DNA of 64,000 nt from Comamonas testosteroni (GTDB taxonomy: Bacteria > Pseudomonadota > Gammaproteobacteria > Burkholderiales > Burkholderiaceae_C): positions 3,382,501 to 3,446,500 of the forward strand of contig NZ_CP129672.1 of the NCBI RefSeq assembly GCF_030505195.1, given 5' to 3'. Shown here one piece after another: positions 53,329 through 61,571 of this stretch; positions within the stretch are counted from its first letter, which is position 1, and each line of letters starts with the position of its first letter. The notes beneath the pieces were generated by a model. The model searched no databases and was not told the DNA's origin. It worked only from the letters and a program-made list of their open reading frames with translations. Position numbers and translations under genes: made by a program.

Positions 53329-54006
53329 TCAGGCGACGATGTCCAGCAGCTCGCTGCGGTAGCGGTGGCGGATGCTGCGCTGGCTGCGCGGGTCGTGCAG
53401 CTCCATGGCGAACTGCGTGGCCGGGCGGATGCCGCCAATGGCAGCCATGGTGCCGCAGGTCATGCCGCTGCCTTCGGGCAGCAGACTCTGGCCGCCGGTG
53501 TAGCCCGCGATCAGGTCCCGGGGCGTGCGCAGGCTGGCCAGCGTGCCTTCCTGGTACAGCACCTCACGGCCGTCCTCCACGATCCACGAGCGCAGGATCA
53601 GCTCGTCCCAGTGGCCGGCCACGTCGGCAAAACGCCAGGCCTGGGTGGCCACGGGCTTGATGCAGGCCTGCTTGGAGAAGGCCACGCTATAGGCTTCGAG
53701 CTTGCGGTCGGTGTGGTCCGAGGCCAGGCTCACGAACATTTCGCCGTCATGGCTGAAGACGAAGACCTCGGCCTCGCCCGAGGAGTCCGGGCCCAGCACC
53801 TGCAGCAGGCTGCTCTGGCTCAGCTGGTTGCTGGCGATGCGGTAGTACAGCGGCACGGCGCTGGGGCGCGGAATGCCGAGCGCGGCCAGCTCCTCGATGT
53901 GGTGCTCGATGGCCGCATGGTCGCGTCCGGCCCAGCCGGCGACGATCAGGGTGTCGAAGAGGGGGGCCAGGGTCTGGCCTTCGGGGGTGGTGAATTGCAG
54001 TTGCAT
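53329..54006 (-). CDS. DUF2848 family protein
   Basis: 225 aa, soluble. Matching blocks are FVFSHDGEMFVSLASDHTDRKLEAYSVAFSKQACIKP near residues 82-118 and GYTGGQSLLPEGSGMTCGTMAAIGGIRP near 170-195. DUF2848 proteins resemble fumarylacetoacetate-hydrolase folds in a broad sense, but that relationship is my inference and function is unknown. It lies between the amidase (15 bp) and the MFS permease (76 bp), which suggests a joint pathway. The start is the ATG at 54006. Confidence 0.82.
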   Translation of the reverse strand: MQLQFTTPEGQTLAPLFDTLIVAGWAGRDHAAIEHHIEELAALGIPRPSAVPLYYRIASNQLSQSSLLQVLGPDSSGEAEVFVFSHDGEMFVSLASDHTDRKLEAYSVAFSKQACIKPVATQAWRFADVAGHWDELILRSWIVEDGREVLYQEGTLASLRTPRDLIAGYTGGQSLLPEGSGMTCGTMAAIGGIRPATQFAMELHDPRSQRSIRHRYRSELLDIVA

Positions 54007-54082
54007 GGCGGAAATCTCAAAAAAAGGGGAGTGCGAGGCCGTGGGCCCCGCAAAGCGGCGCTGCGCAGGCAGCGTCAGGCGG

Positions 54083-55402
54083 TCATTGCTTCTTGACGAA
54101 GAGCACGACCAGGAAGGCGGCGAGGAACTCCAGCGCGGCCACGAAGTACAGCCCCGAGGACAGCGAGCCGGTGCTGGTCTTGAGCGCGCCGATCATGTAG
54201 GGCGCCACAAAGCCGGCCAGGTTGCCGATGGAGTTGATGAGGGCGATGCCGCCTGCGGCCGCCGTGCCGGCCAGAAAGGCCGAGGGAATGGACCAGAACA
54301 CGGGGAAGGCGGCGAGGATGCCGACGGAGGCCAGCGTCAGCGCGCACAGGGCCAGCACGGCGTCGTGCAGGAACATGCCCGTCAGGATCAGGCCTGTGGT
54401 GGCGATCAGCGCGGGGATGGCGCTGTGCATGCGGCGCTCGCCGGTCTTGTCCGAATGCATGCCGTTCCAGACCATGGCCAGCGTGCCGGCCAGGAAGGGA
54501 ATGGCCGAGATCAGGCCGATCTGCAGATTGTTCTGGATGCCGATCTCCTTGATGATGGACGGCGACCAGAAGGCGATCGTGGCGTTGCCGCTGACGATGC
54601 AGAAGTACACGGCGGCGCACAGCCAGACGCGGTAGTTGCGGCAGGCGTCGGCGAAGGAATGCTGCTTGTGGCCCTGCTGGCTCTCCTGGGCCACGGCGGC
54701 GGTGACGGCGCGCTGCTCGGCGGCGCTCAGCCACTTGGCGTTCTCGGGTTTCTCGGGCAGCCAGGCCAGCACGAAGAAGCCGGCGATCACCGAGGGAATG
54801 CCTTCGAGAATGAACAGCCATTGCCAGTTGGCCAGATGGCCCACGTCCTGCATGCCGTTCATGATGGCGCCCGCGATCGGGCCGCCCACAGCGCCGGCGA
54901 TGGCGAACGAGGTCATGAACAGGCCGTTGATGCGGGCGCGGTGGCGGGCCGGGAACCAGTAGGTCAGATACAGCACCACGCCGGGGAAGAAGCCCGCCTC
55001 GACCACGCCCAGGATGAAGCGCAGCACATAGAACATGGTGGGCGTGGTCACATAGGCCATGGCCATGGAGGCCGCGCCCCAGAGGATGGTGATGCGCGCC
55101 AGCGTCTTGCGCGCGCCGATCTTCTCCAGCAGCAGGTTGCTGGGCACTTCGAACAGGAAGTAGCCGATGAAGAAGATGCCGGCACCCAGGCCGTAGATGG
55201 CCTCGCTGAACTGCAGGTCCTGCAGCATCTGCAGCTTGGCGAAGCCGACGTTGACGCGGTCTATCCAGGCCAGGACAAAGAGAAAGACCAGAAAGGGGAT
55301 CAGGCGCCAGGTGATCTTGCGGTAGGTGGCGTCCATGTCGGGGTGCGCGTGCGCACCGGCATGGCCGGCAAGAGGGTGGGTGGCGGAAGCCGGGCTGCTC
55401 AT
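54083..55402 (-). CDS. MFS transporter, anion:cation symporter (ACS) type
   Basis: 439 aa inner-membrane permease with 12 hydrophobic segments and an N-terminal motif ITWRLIPFLVFLFVLAWIDRVNVGFAKLQM typical of ACS-family MFS proteins that import organic anions (hexuronates, phthalate, tartrate and similar). The ATG at 55402 has CAGGAGACT upstream; a further in-frame codon at 55546 is unsupported. First gene of the amidase-DUF2848 cluster and its likely importer. Substrate unknown. Confidence 0.9.
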   Translation of the reverse strand: MSSPASATHPLAGHAGAHAHPDMDATYRKITWRLIPFLVFLFVLAWIDRVNVGFAKLQMLQDLQFSEAIYGLGAGIFFIGYFLFEVPSNLLLEKIGARKTLARITILWGAASMAMAYVTTPTMFYVLRFILGVVEAGFFPGVVLYLTYWFPARHRARINGLFMTSFAIAGAVGGPIAGAIMNGMQDVGHLANWQWLFILEGIPSVIAGFFVLAWLPEKPENAKWLSAAEQRAVTAAVAQESQQGHKQHSFADACRNYRVWLCAAVYFCIVSGNATIAFWSPSIIKEIGIQNNLQIGLISAIPFLAGTLAMVWNGMHSDKTGERRMHSAIPALIATTGLILTGMFLHDAVLALCALTLASVGILAAFPVFWSIPSAFLAGTAAAGGIALINSIGNLAGFVAPYMIGALKTSTGSLSSGLYFVAALEFLAAFLVVLFVKKQ

Positions 55403-55783
55403 GGGGAGTCTCCTGTATGCGAAAGTGCAGCGGGCACATGGGGCGCTTTTGCTGGCGCTCCTGTGTGTCTTGGAACATGGGGATGCGGCGCGGGCCGGTG
55501 TTCCTGTGGCGGCAGTATCGAAAGGCAGCGAGGGGCTGTCCAACAAGAAATTCTGAGCGGCCCTGAATGCAAATTCTTATGAGCAGAGGTGGTGCGGGCT
55601 GTGCACCGGCATGAGGCAGGCGTGCACCGATAAAACGCGGGAAAACCCTAGGGGTCAGGCACGCCCGATCGCGCTGCCGGGCCGCTCAAAGCCCCGGTCT
55701 GCGCCTGGTGTCAGGGATTGACGATTGATTCACATCAAGCCTAGGGGTGATGGCGTTTCCCCTGGGGCCTGCAATCGGGAACA
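55403..55783. other. 381-bp intergenic region between MFS and small membrane gene
   Basis: No gene supported. It contains the MFS operon promoter and the promoter for the small ORF at 55784. Two CCTAGGGGT copies are present (55646-55654 and 55740-55748), a direct repeat about 94 bp apart. No terminator. Confidence 0.5.
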
Positions 55784-55981
55784 ATGGAGCGAAGTCTGTT
55801 TGAGGGAGGACTGCTCTTGCTCACGTTCAACACAATTTTGATGCTGCTGGGGGCCTGCTGCGTAGGCCTGTTGGTCGGTTTTTCCTGGCGCGAGCAGCGC
55901 TGGGGGCCCTGGGTCATGCTGGTGTTCGTGGTGAGTCTGCTGTCGCTGATGAGTTACGCGATTCTCAATCTGCTGCTTTAG
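55784..55981 (+). CDS. Small two-helix membrane protein
   Basis: 65 aa, two hydrophobic segments (residues 8-32 and 42-64) separated by the basic loop SWREQRWGPW. Not assigned to a family. The ATG at 55784 has no strong ribosome site; the gene overlaps the convergent EamA gene by 17 bp at its 3' end. Codon use looks ordinary and the membrane pattern is regular, so it is listed with moderate confidence. Confidence 0.5.
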   Translation: MERSLFEGGLLLLTFNTILMLLGACCVGLLVGFSWREQRWGPWVMLVFVVSLLSLMSYAILNLLL

Positions 55982-56879
55982 CACTGCAGGCCAGGGCAGG
56001 CCGCGAGCGCAGCGGGGCCTTCCACAGCTCGGCCAGCAGCAGACCGGCAATCGTCATGATGCCGCCCACGGCGTGGTAGGCCGCCAGGGGCTCGTTCAGG
56101 GCGAGAGCCGCGATCAGGGCGGTGAATACCGGGATCAGATTGAAGAACATGCTCGATCGCCCGGGCCCCAGCGTCTGCACGGCCTTCATCCACAGCAGCG
56201 GCGCGGCGATGGAGGCCATGATGCCGGCGTAGCCCACCAGCGGCAGGTTGCTGGCGTCAAGCCCGGTCTTGGGCGAGAAGAGATAGAGCGGCAATTGCAC
56301 GATCACGGCAACCAGCACCTGCAGATACAGCAGCTGCACCGTGGCCAGGCGCGGCATGGGCCAGCGCTTGAGCAGGATGTTGTAGATCGCATAGGACAGC
56401 ATGGCCAGGAACATCATGGCATCGCCCAGGTTCAGGCCCTCGGAGGCCAGATGGCTGAGCCGGCCCGAGGAAACCACCAGCGCGACTCCCGCAATTGCCA
56501 GCAACGAACCCCAGATGCCGCCATGCGTGAGCGGCTGGCCCAGCATGAACACGGCCAGGGCCAGCACCAGCATGGGCGTGAGAGAGCCGATGATGCCCAT
56601 GTGCGTGGCCGTGGTGAAGTGGGCAGCGTAATAGGCCAGGCTTTGGTAGATGACCATGCCCAGCACGCCCAGCACGAGGATCCGCGGCAGCAGGGGCTTG
56701 ATGTCGGCGCGCTGGCGCCAGATCGAGGGCAGGACAAAGGGCGTGAACAGCACGGCAGCCACCAGCCAGCGAAAGAACCCGATCTCGGCCGCGCTGATGC
56801 TGTCTGCGGCCAGCTTGCTGACCACGGTGTTGACCGACCAGATCAGCACCGCGCCCAGTGGTAGTAGGTATGCACCCAT
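55965..56879 (-). CDS. EamA/DMT-family drug/metabolite transporter
   Basis: 304 aa inner-membrane protein with 10 hydrophobic segments in two EamA repeats, starting MGAYLLPLGAVLIWSVNTVVSKLAA. The ATG at 56879 has AAGGAG upstream; a longer frame reaches 57041 but runs into the AraC gene. Divergent from the AraC gene over 91 bp holding a perfect inverted repeat, so an AraC-regulated exporter is likely. Substrate unknown. Confidence 0.9.
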   Translation of the reverse strand: MGAYLLPLGAVLIWSVNTVVSKLAADSISAAEIGFFRWLVAAVLFTPFVLPSIWRQRADIKPLLPRILVLGVLGMVIYQSLAYYAAHFTTATHMGIIGSLTPMLVLALAVFMLGQPLTHGGIWGSLLAIAGVALVVSSGRLSHLASEGLNLGDAMMFLAMLSYAIYNILLKRWPMPRLATVQLLYLQVLVAVIVQLPLYLFSPKTGLDASNLPLVGYAGIMASIAAPLLWMKAVQTLGPGRSSMFFNLIPVFTALIAALALNEPLAAYHAVGGIMTIAGLLLAELWKAPLRSRPALACSAKAAD

Positions 56880-56903
56880 ATGAAACTCCTTGAGGTGCTT
56901 ATG

Positions 56904-56929
56904 ATGCGCTTGACGTATTTGAAGCGCAT
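56904..56929. promoter_or_regulatory. Inverted repeat in the EamA / AraC gap
   Basis: ATGCGCTT-GACGTATTTG-AAGCGCAT, perfect 8-bp arms with a 10-bp spacer, centred in the 91-bp divergent gap. It is a candidate operator for the AraC-type protein. Confidence 0.5.
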
Positions 56930-56970
56930 TGCTGATTTCAGACATTTCATCACTCAAGCCGGACGAACCC

Positions 56971-57795
56971 ATGCCCGCCTCCGCCCCGACTCCCGGTCCG
57001 GCCGCCAAGCGCCATGCCGTGCAGATACTGGACACCGACAAAGTGCCCGGCAGCTATTACTTCCGCTATGACGAGTTCGGCGAACACAGCGAGGCTCCGC
57101 CGCACAGCCATCGCTGGGGGCATCTGAACTATGCGGCACACGGCAGTCTGAGCATGGACGTGCCCACGGGTCATATCCTGTGCCCGCCGCAGCACGGGGT
57201 CTGGATACCGCCGGGCGTGGTGCACAGCTGTTATCTGCAGCATGCGGTGCAGTACCGCTCCGTCTATCTGGCCCCTGATCTGTGTGCGGATCTGCCGCAG
57301 ACGGCGGGCTGCATGCGCCTGGGGCCCATCGTCAAAGCCGTGCTGGCGGACTTCGGCGCCAGGGGCGTGCAGGTCCCGGTGACTGACGCAGACCTGCGGC
57401 TTGCCCGGGTGGTGCATGACCAGCTGCGTGCCACGCCGCTGGAGCTGAGCTTTCTGCCCGTGGCCCGGCATCCCGCGCTGGTGCAGGTGCTGGACGCCAT
57501 GCAGTCGCGCCCCGACGACCACCGCAGTCTGGCCGAATGGGCCGAGACCGTGCACATGACGGAGCGCACGCTGGCCCGCCACTGCCAGCGCGAGCTGGGC
57601 ATGAGTCTGGGCGAATGGCGCCAGCGCATGCGCTATCTGCAGGCAATCGATGCGCTGGAGGCCGGCCACACCGTGCAGCGCATCGCCTACGACCTGGGTT
57701 ACAGCACGCCTTCGGCCTTTATTGCCATGTTCCAGCGCGAGTCCGGCCTGCCGCCCGAGCAGTTCCGGCGCGAGTTCTGTGCAAGTTCTTTCTGA
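56971..57795 (+). CDS. AraC-family transcriptional regulator
   Basis: 274 aa. The N-terminal cupin-like sensing domain covers about residues 35-130 (HSHRWGHLNYAAHGSLSMD, with WIPPGVVHSCYL, typical of AraC cupins). The C-terminal double helix-turn-helix covers about residues 168-272 (ERTLARHCQRELGMSLGEWRQRMR, then QRIAYDLGYSTPSAFIAMFQRESGLPPEQFRRE). The start is the ATG at 56971; an earlier in-frame TTG at 56929 lies in the repeat and is not used. It probably controls the divergent EamA gene. Confidence 0.9.
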   Translation: MPASAPTPGPAAKRHAVQILDTDKVPGSYYFRYDEFGEHSEAPPHSHRWGHLNYAAHGSLSMDVPTGHILCPPQHGVWIPPGVVHSCYLQHAVQYRSVYLAPDLCADLPQTAGCMRLGPIVKAVLADFGARGVQVPVTDADLRLARVVHDQLRATPLELSFLPVARHPALVQVLDAMQSRPDDHRSLAEWAETVHMTERTLARHCQRELGMSLGEWRQRMRYLQAIDALEAGHTVQRIAYDLGYSTPSAFIAMFQRESGLPPEQFRREFCASSF

Positions 57796-57801
57796 ACGCG
57801 G

Positions 57802-57807
57802 GATAAT
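57802..57807 (+). promoter_or_regulatory. -10-like element of rnpB
   Basis: GATAAT 8 bp before the predicted 5' end of rnpB. A matching -35 was not clear. Confidence 0.4.
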
Positions 57808-57814
57808 GCGCGCC

Positions 57815-58175
57815 GTGAAGTGCGCCAGACCGCCGCTGGTACTAGCCGAAAGGCCAACGCTTGCGTTGGGTCGAAAGACCGTACTGGAGGAACGTCCGGA
57901 CTGCATAGGGCAGCGTAGCAGCTAACAGCTGTCCACCGTGAGGTGAGGATCAGAGCAACAGAGACGAGTCTGGCAGGAGTGCCGCAAGGCAGACCAACCA
58001 GGGTGAAACGGGCAATCTCTACGCGCAGCAATACCAAGTAGGCACACGTTGACGGGGCCCCCGGAGTGTGCGGGTAGGTAGCACCGAGCCATCAGGCGAC
58101 TGATGGCCAAGATTAATGGCGGTCACATGGCGGGCAACCGTTGTGCACAGAATCCGGCTTATCGGCGCACTTCAC
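57815..58175 (+). ncRNA. rnpB: RNase P RNA, bacterial type A
   Basis: Catalytic RNA of tRNA 5'-end processing, about 361 nt. The ends form a perfect 12-bp P1 helix: GTGAAGTGCGCC (57815-57826) with GGCGCACTTCAC (58164-58175). Conserved parts are present: GAGGAACGTCCGGACTGCAT (variant of the P4 strand), AACAGAGA, GGGTGAAACGGG, and the 3' segment CAGAATCCGGCTTATCGG. A -10-like GATAAT at 57802-57807 precedes it. The AraC gene ends 20 bp upstream. Absence of an ORF agrees with this. Confidence 0.95.
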
Positions 58176-58219
58176 ACTTTCTTTCTCGCTCGGGCAAAGC
58201 CCCGACGATTCCCCGGCAT

Positions 58220-59107
58220 TCACTCCACCATCAGCGCGAACAGCTGATGGCGGTGGTGGATATCGAGCCGCGCAAAGGCGCGGTTGCGATAGGTCTTCAC
58301 GGTGGCTGCGCTCAACCCGAGATCGGCCGCAATGCCGTCCTGGGTCATGCCGCGCAGCAGGCGCAGGCAGACCTCGAGCTCGCGCGCCGTCAGACCCGGT
58401 GCCAGCTTGTGCAGGCGAGTCGGCCATCTCTCATCGCCGGCAGCCATGTCCGCCGTCAGCGCCAGGTGCTTGTGCGTCAGAGCCATCAGCGCGCTGGACA
58501 GGTCCGCGAAGTCGCTCAGGTGCCGGTCGGCAAAGGGTTTCTGGTGCGCATGGCGATAGAGGTTGACGGCAAACACCGAGCCGTCTGCGCCGGGCTCGGC
58601 AATCGAGATGCGCTCTGCCACGCCATGGGCGTCATACACGCACTGGCGATGCAAGGGCGTGACCTCGTTGGCCTGCACATGGACCAGATTGCGGGCGCCT
58701 GGCGTTCGCATATGTCCGGGCCATTCCTGGCCCCAGCTTCTGTCCTCGTGCTGAGGTCCCGAGAGATAGGCGCTCCAGCACTGGCGCGTGGTGTCCGCAA
58801 CGCCCTGGGAGGCCGAGAGAAACAGCCGCGGCCGGCAACTGCCGATGCGATACACCGACAGCGAGGCCGTGGGCGCAATGGCGCTCAGCTGCGCGAGCGC
58901 GGCCTGGGCAAAACAGCCCTGTCCCAGATGCTCCACCAGACCGGCCAGCAAGGCGCTGGCCTGGGCCATGCTGCTGGCTTGGGCCCTATTGCCGGCCTGC
59001 ATGGCTTCAGTCGTCGAGGGTAGCTTCCAGGTTCTCATCGGTGTGCCTTGGCGTGGGCTGTCATCTTCTTGGGGGACAGCGAATTCTTCAACAGTGCTTA
59101 CGCTCAT
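58220..59107 (-). CDS. LuxR-family helix-turn-helix regulator
   Basis: 295 aa. The N-terminal region (about residues 35-200) is of unclear fold; the C-terminal GerE/LuxR domain covers about residues 220-290: APGLTARELEVCLRLLRGMTQDGIAADLGLSAATVKTYRNRAFARLDIHHRHQL. The start is uncertain: ATG 59107 is used; 59140 would overlap the divergent ATG, and 59038 is also possible. It is divergent from the DUF3237-Bug pair, and convergent with rnpB. A likely regulator of that pair. Confidence 0.78.
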   Translation of the reverse strand: MSVSTVEEFAVPQEDDSPRQGTPMRTWKLPSTTEAMQAGNRAQASSMAQASALLAGLVEHLGQGCFAQAALAQLSAIAPTASLSVYRIGSCRPRLFLSASQGVADTTRQCWSAYLSGPQHEDRSWGQEWPGHMRTPGARNLVHVQANEVTPLHRQCVYDAHGVAERISIAEPGADGSVFAVNLYRHAHQKPFADRHLSDFADLSSALMALTHKHLALTADMAAGDERWPTRLHKLAPGLTARELEVCLRLLRGMTQDGIAADLGLSAATVKTYRNRAFARLDIHHRHQLFALMVE

Positions 59108-59138
59108 GTCCCTGTGCTGAGACATCGCAAGGAGAGCC

Positions 59139-59624
59139 ATGCTGTCGCCAAACCATGATTTCCAGATTGCCGCTCCAAGGCTGCGCCACTTTGCCGAATT
59201 TCGCGTGCAGGTGGGGCAGGCGCAGGAGGTGGGCGCGACGACACGCGGCTTGCGGCGTGTGATCCCCATCGTCGGCGGGCAGGTGCAGGGACAGGACTGG
59301 TCGGCGCGTGTGCTGCCGGGCGGGGCCGACTTCCAGCTGCTGGTCAGCGAGGAAGTGGCCGAGCTGGACGCGCGCTATGTCATCGAAACCGACGGTGGCG
59401 ATCTGATCTATGTGAGCAACCAGGCGTTGCGCACCGGGCCGGCCGAGCTGATGGAGCGCCTGCGCCGTGGCGAGACGGTCGATCCCTCGGCGATCTACTT
59501 TCGCTGTGCGCCACGCTTTGAGACGGCCTCCAAGCGCTTTGCCTGGCTGGGGCAGCGCCTGTTCGTGGGCGCGGGAGCGCGCTTTCCGGAGCAGGTCGTC
59601 ATGCGGTTTTTCGAAGTGCTGTGA
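59139..59624 (+). CDS. DUF3237 family protein
   Basis: 161 aa, cytoplasmic. The whole protein fits DUF3237: RRVIPIVGGQVQGQDWSARVLPGGADFQLL (near residues 39-70), AELDARYVIETDGGDLIYV and the C-terminal YFRCAPRFETASKRFAWL. The fold is beta-barrel-like and the function is unknown; members often sit in aromatic or terpene degradation clusters (my inference). AAGGAG precedes the ATG. It is 27 bp before the Bug receptor gene, and faces the LuxR regulator. Confidence 0.88.
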   Translation: MLSPNHDFQIAAPRLRHFAEFRVQVGQAQEVGATTRGLRRVIPIVGGQVQGQDWSARVLPGGADFQLLVSEEVAELDARYVIETDGGDLIYVSNQALRTGPAELMERLRRGETVDPSAIYFRCAPRFETASKRFAWLGQRLFVGAGARFPEQVVMRFFEVL

Positions 59625-59651
59625 AACAGCATCGCAACAAGGAGACAAAAC

Positions 59652-60680
59652 ATGAAAGTACTGCAAGCCCGGAACCTGCCCGCACCCGCTTTGGCACAGG
59701 CCTGGCGACGTCGGCTGATGGCCCTGGCGCTGCTGGCCGGCAGCGGCGCAGCCGTAGGCATCGCTCAGGCCCAGACGGCTTATCCGAGCAAGACGGTGCG
59801 CATGATTGTGGGCTTTCCAGCGGGCACGGGACCCGATGTGGTGGCCCGGCTGCTGGCACAGAAGCTATCCGAAGCATGGGGCGGCGTGGGCGTGGTGGTG
59901 GACAACAAGCCCGGTGCCGCCGGCCTGATCGCAGCCAGCGAGGCGGCGCGCGCACCGGCCGACGGCTACACCATCATGCTGGCCGAGACAGGACAGCTCA
60001 GCATCGCTCCCAATACCTATCAACGGCTTGCCTACCAACCGAGCAAGGATTTCGCCCCCGTCAGCCAGGTGGTGAGTTCCGACTTCGTGCTGCTGGTCAA
60101 TCCCGAAAAGGTCAAGGCGCGTAACGTCAGGGACTTCGTGACCTGGACCCGGCAGCAAAACGGCTTGTTCATGGCCACTTTCGGAGCGGGCACGCCGGGG
60201 CATTTCGGGGCCTATATGTTTGGCGATGCCGTGCAGTCCAAACCCGAGGTGGTGCACTACAAGAGCACTTCGGATGCCTTGAGCGGCATTTTCAGCGGCG
60301 ATGTGCAGGGCGTGTTCGCTTCCTCCGGCATGGCGATCCCGCAGGTGCGTGCCGGCAAGCTGGTGGCCCTGGGAAGCACGGGCAGCGCGCGTGTGGAGCA
60401 GCTGCCCGAGCTGCCGACCATGAAGGAGCAGGGCTTTGGCAACCTGGAGTTCAGTTCCTGGTTCGGCATCGTGGCGCCAGCCAGGACACCTGCGCAAGTG
60501 GTGAGCAAGCTCAATGCCGATCTGCTCAAGGTCCTGCAATCGAGCGACGGCAAGGCGCGGCTGCAGGAGGCCGGCTTCAGGGTCACGGGCACCAGTGCGC
60601 AGCAGTTTGCCGACATCATTGCTGCCGATACCGTCAAATGGGGCAAGGCGGTGGCAGCGACGGGTTTCAAGGCGGATTGA
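59652..60680 (+). CDS. Bug/TctC-family tripartite tricarboxylate receptor
   Basis: Exported receptor of 342 aa; signal peptide to about residue 40 (AWRRRLMALALLAGSGAAVGIAQAQ). It has the Bug signature YPSKTVRMIVGFPAGTGPDVVARLL, VDNKPGAAGLIAASE, and DALSGIFSGDVQGVF. Paired with DUF3237 and a LuxR regulator, so perhaps part of a small uptake/response module. No TctA/B permease in the window. Confidence 0.9.
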   Translation: MKVLQARNLPAPALAQAWRRRLMALALLAGSGAAVGIAQAQTAYPSKTVRMIVGFPAGTGPDVVARLLAQKLSEAWGGVGVVVDNKPGAAGLIAASEAARAPADGYTIMLAETGQLSIAPNTYQRLAYQPSKDFAPVSQVVSSDFVLLVNPEKVKARNVRDFVTWTRQQNGLFMATFGAGTPGHFGAYMFGDAVQSKPEVVHYKSTSDALSGIFSGDVQGVFASSGMAIPQVRAGKLVALGSTGSARVEQLPELPTMKEQGFGNLEFSSWFGIVAPARTPAQVVSKLNADLLKVLQSSDGKARLQEAGFRVTGTSAQQFADIIAADTVKWGKAVAATGFKAD

Positions 60681-60737
60681 GCGGACCAGCGCGGGCTGCG
60701 GCTGAGTCCGGCGCGAGGCGCGCGAAGGTCGATCCGC

Positions 60738-61505
60738 TCAGAACCTTTCCCAGGGCATCAGATAGCGCCACTGCCCCTCGGGCACCTTGGCCAGCGAGAC
60801 GCGGCCAAGGCGCAGCCGGCGCATGCTGAGCACCGTCAGGCCGATGGCGGCGCACATCTTCTCGATCTCTTCGGGTGCAATGCCCTTGAGAGCGAAGCGC
60901 AGATGGTTGTCGCTTTGCCAGCTCACATGGCAGGGAGGCATGCGGCGATGGCCGTTGCCGCCGGGAATGGGCAGACCCTCGTACAGGATCTCCAGGCCAT
61001 CTTCAATGATCTGGCCTTCCACGCCGACGATGATTTCCTGTTCCAGCCAGATGCCTTCCTCGGTCAGCTTGCGTGCCACGCGCTTGTCCTGGGTGTAGAC
61101 GATGAGGCCGCTGGCAGGCAGGGGAATCGTCAGAAACGACTCCAGATTCCTGAAGTGATGATCCAGCACCAGCTGGGGCATGGGTGTGTCCAGCTTGGCC
61201 TTGGTGTCTTCGCTCAGCAGCGAATGCGCGCTGCGCACACGGCCATAGGCCGGGCCCTGGGTCATGCCCGCAGGCTTGTTCATCAGGATGGTGACGGGCG
61301 GAATGGCTTCAGGCTTGGCATCCTTGCGCAGGATCACCACCTGGTCGGGACGCACACGGGTTTCGGGCACTTGCACCACTTTGCCGTCCACATGGACATT
61401 GCCCGCGACGATATGGAGCTCGGCTTCGCGGCGCGAGCATTGTTCTTGCTCCGCCAGGCGTTTGGCCAGGCGGATGCTTTCTTGTTCAGGCAGGGATTCA
61501 GACAT
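60738..61505 (-). CDS. RluF/RsuA-type pseudouridine synthase-like protein lacking the usual catalytic Asp
   Basis: 255 aa. An N-terminal S4 RNA-binding domain (residues 8-58, RREAELHIVAGNVHVDG) is followed by a TruB/RsuA-like domain. The first family motif MNKPAG (residues 75-80) is present. The expected GRLDxxTxG motif with the catalytic Asp is replaced by LTIPLPASG (125-133), with Pro128 at the Asp position by my alignment. The protein may be inactive or use another residue. Monocistronic. Its downstream neighbour on the same strand is the Nudix fusion gene, upstream in orientation order. Confidence 0.78.
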   Translation of the reverse strand: MSESLPEQESIRLAKRLAEQEQCSRREAELHIVAGNVHVDGKVVQVPETRVRPDQVVILRKDAKPEAIPPVTILMNKPAGMTQGPAYGRVRSAHSLLSEDTKAKLDTPMPQLVLDHHFRNLESFLTIPLPASGLIVYTQDKRVARKLTEEGIWLEQEIIVGVEGQIIEDGLEILYEGLPIPGGNGHRRMPPCHVSWQSDNHLRFALKGIAPEEIEKMCAAIGLTVLSMRRLRLGRVSLAKVPEGQWRYLMPWERF

Positions 61506-61571
61506 GGCGAGAGCTTAATGCTCCGGCCATGTCCTAGTTGTCCACAGGTCTAGCGCGGCGGTCGCGGCGCG

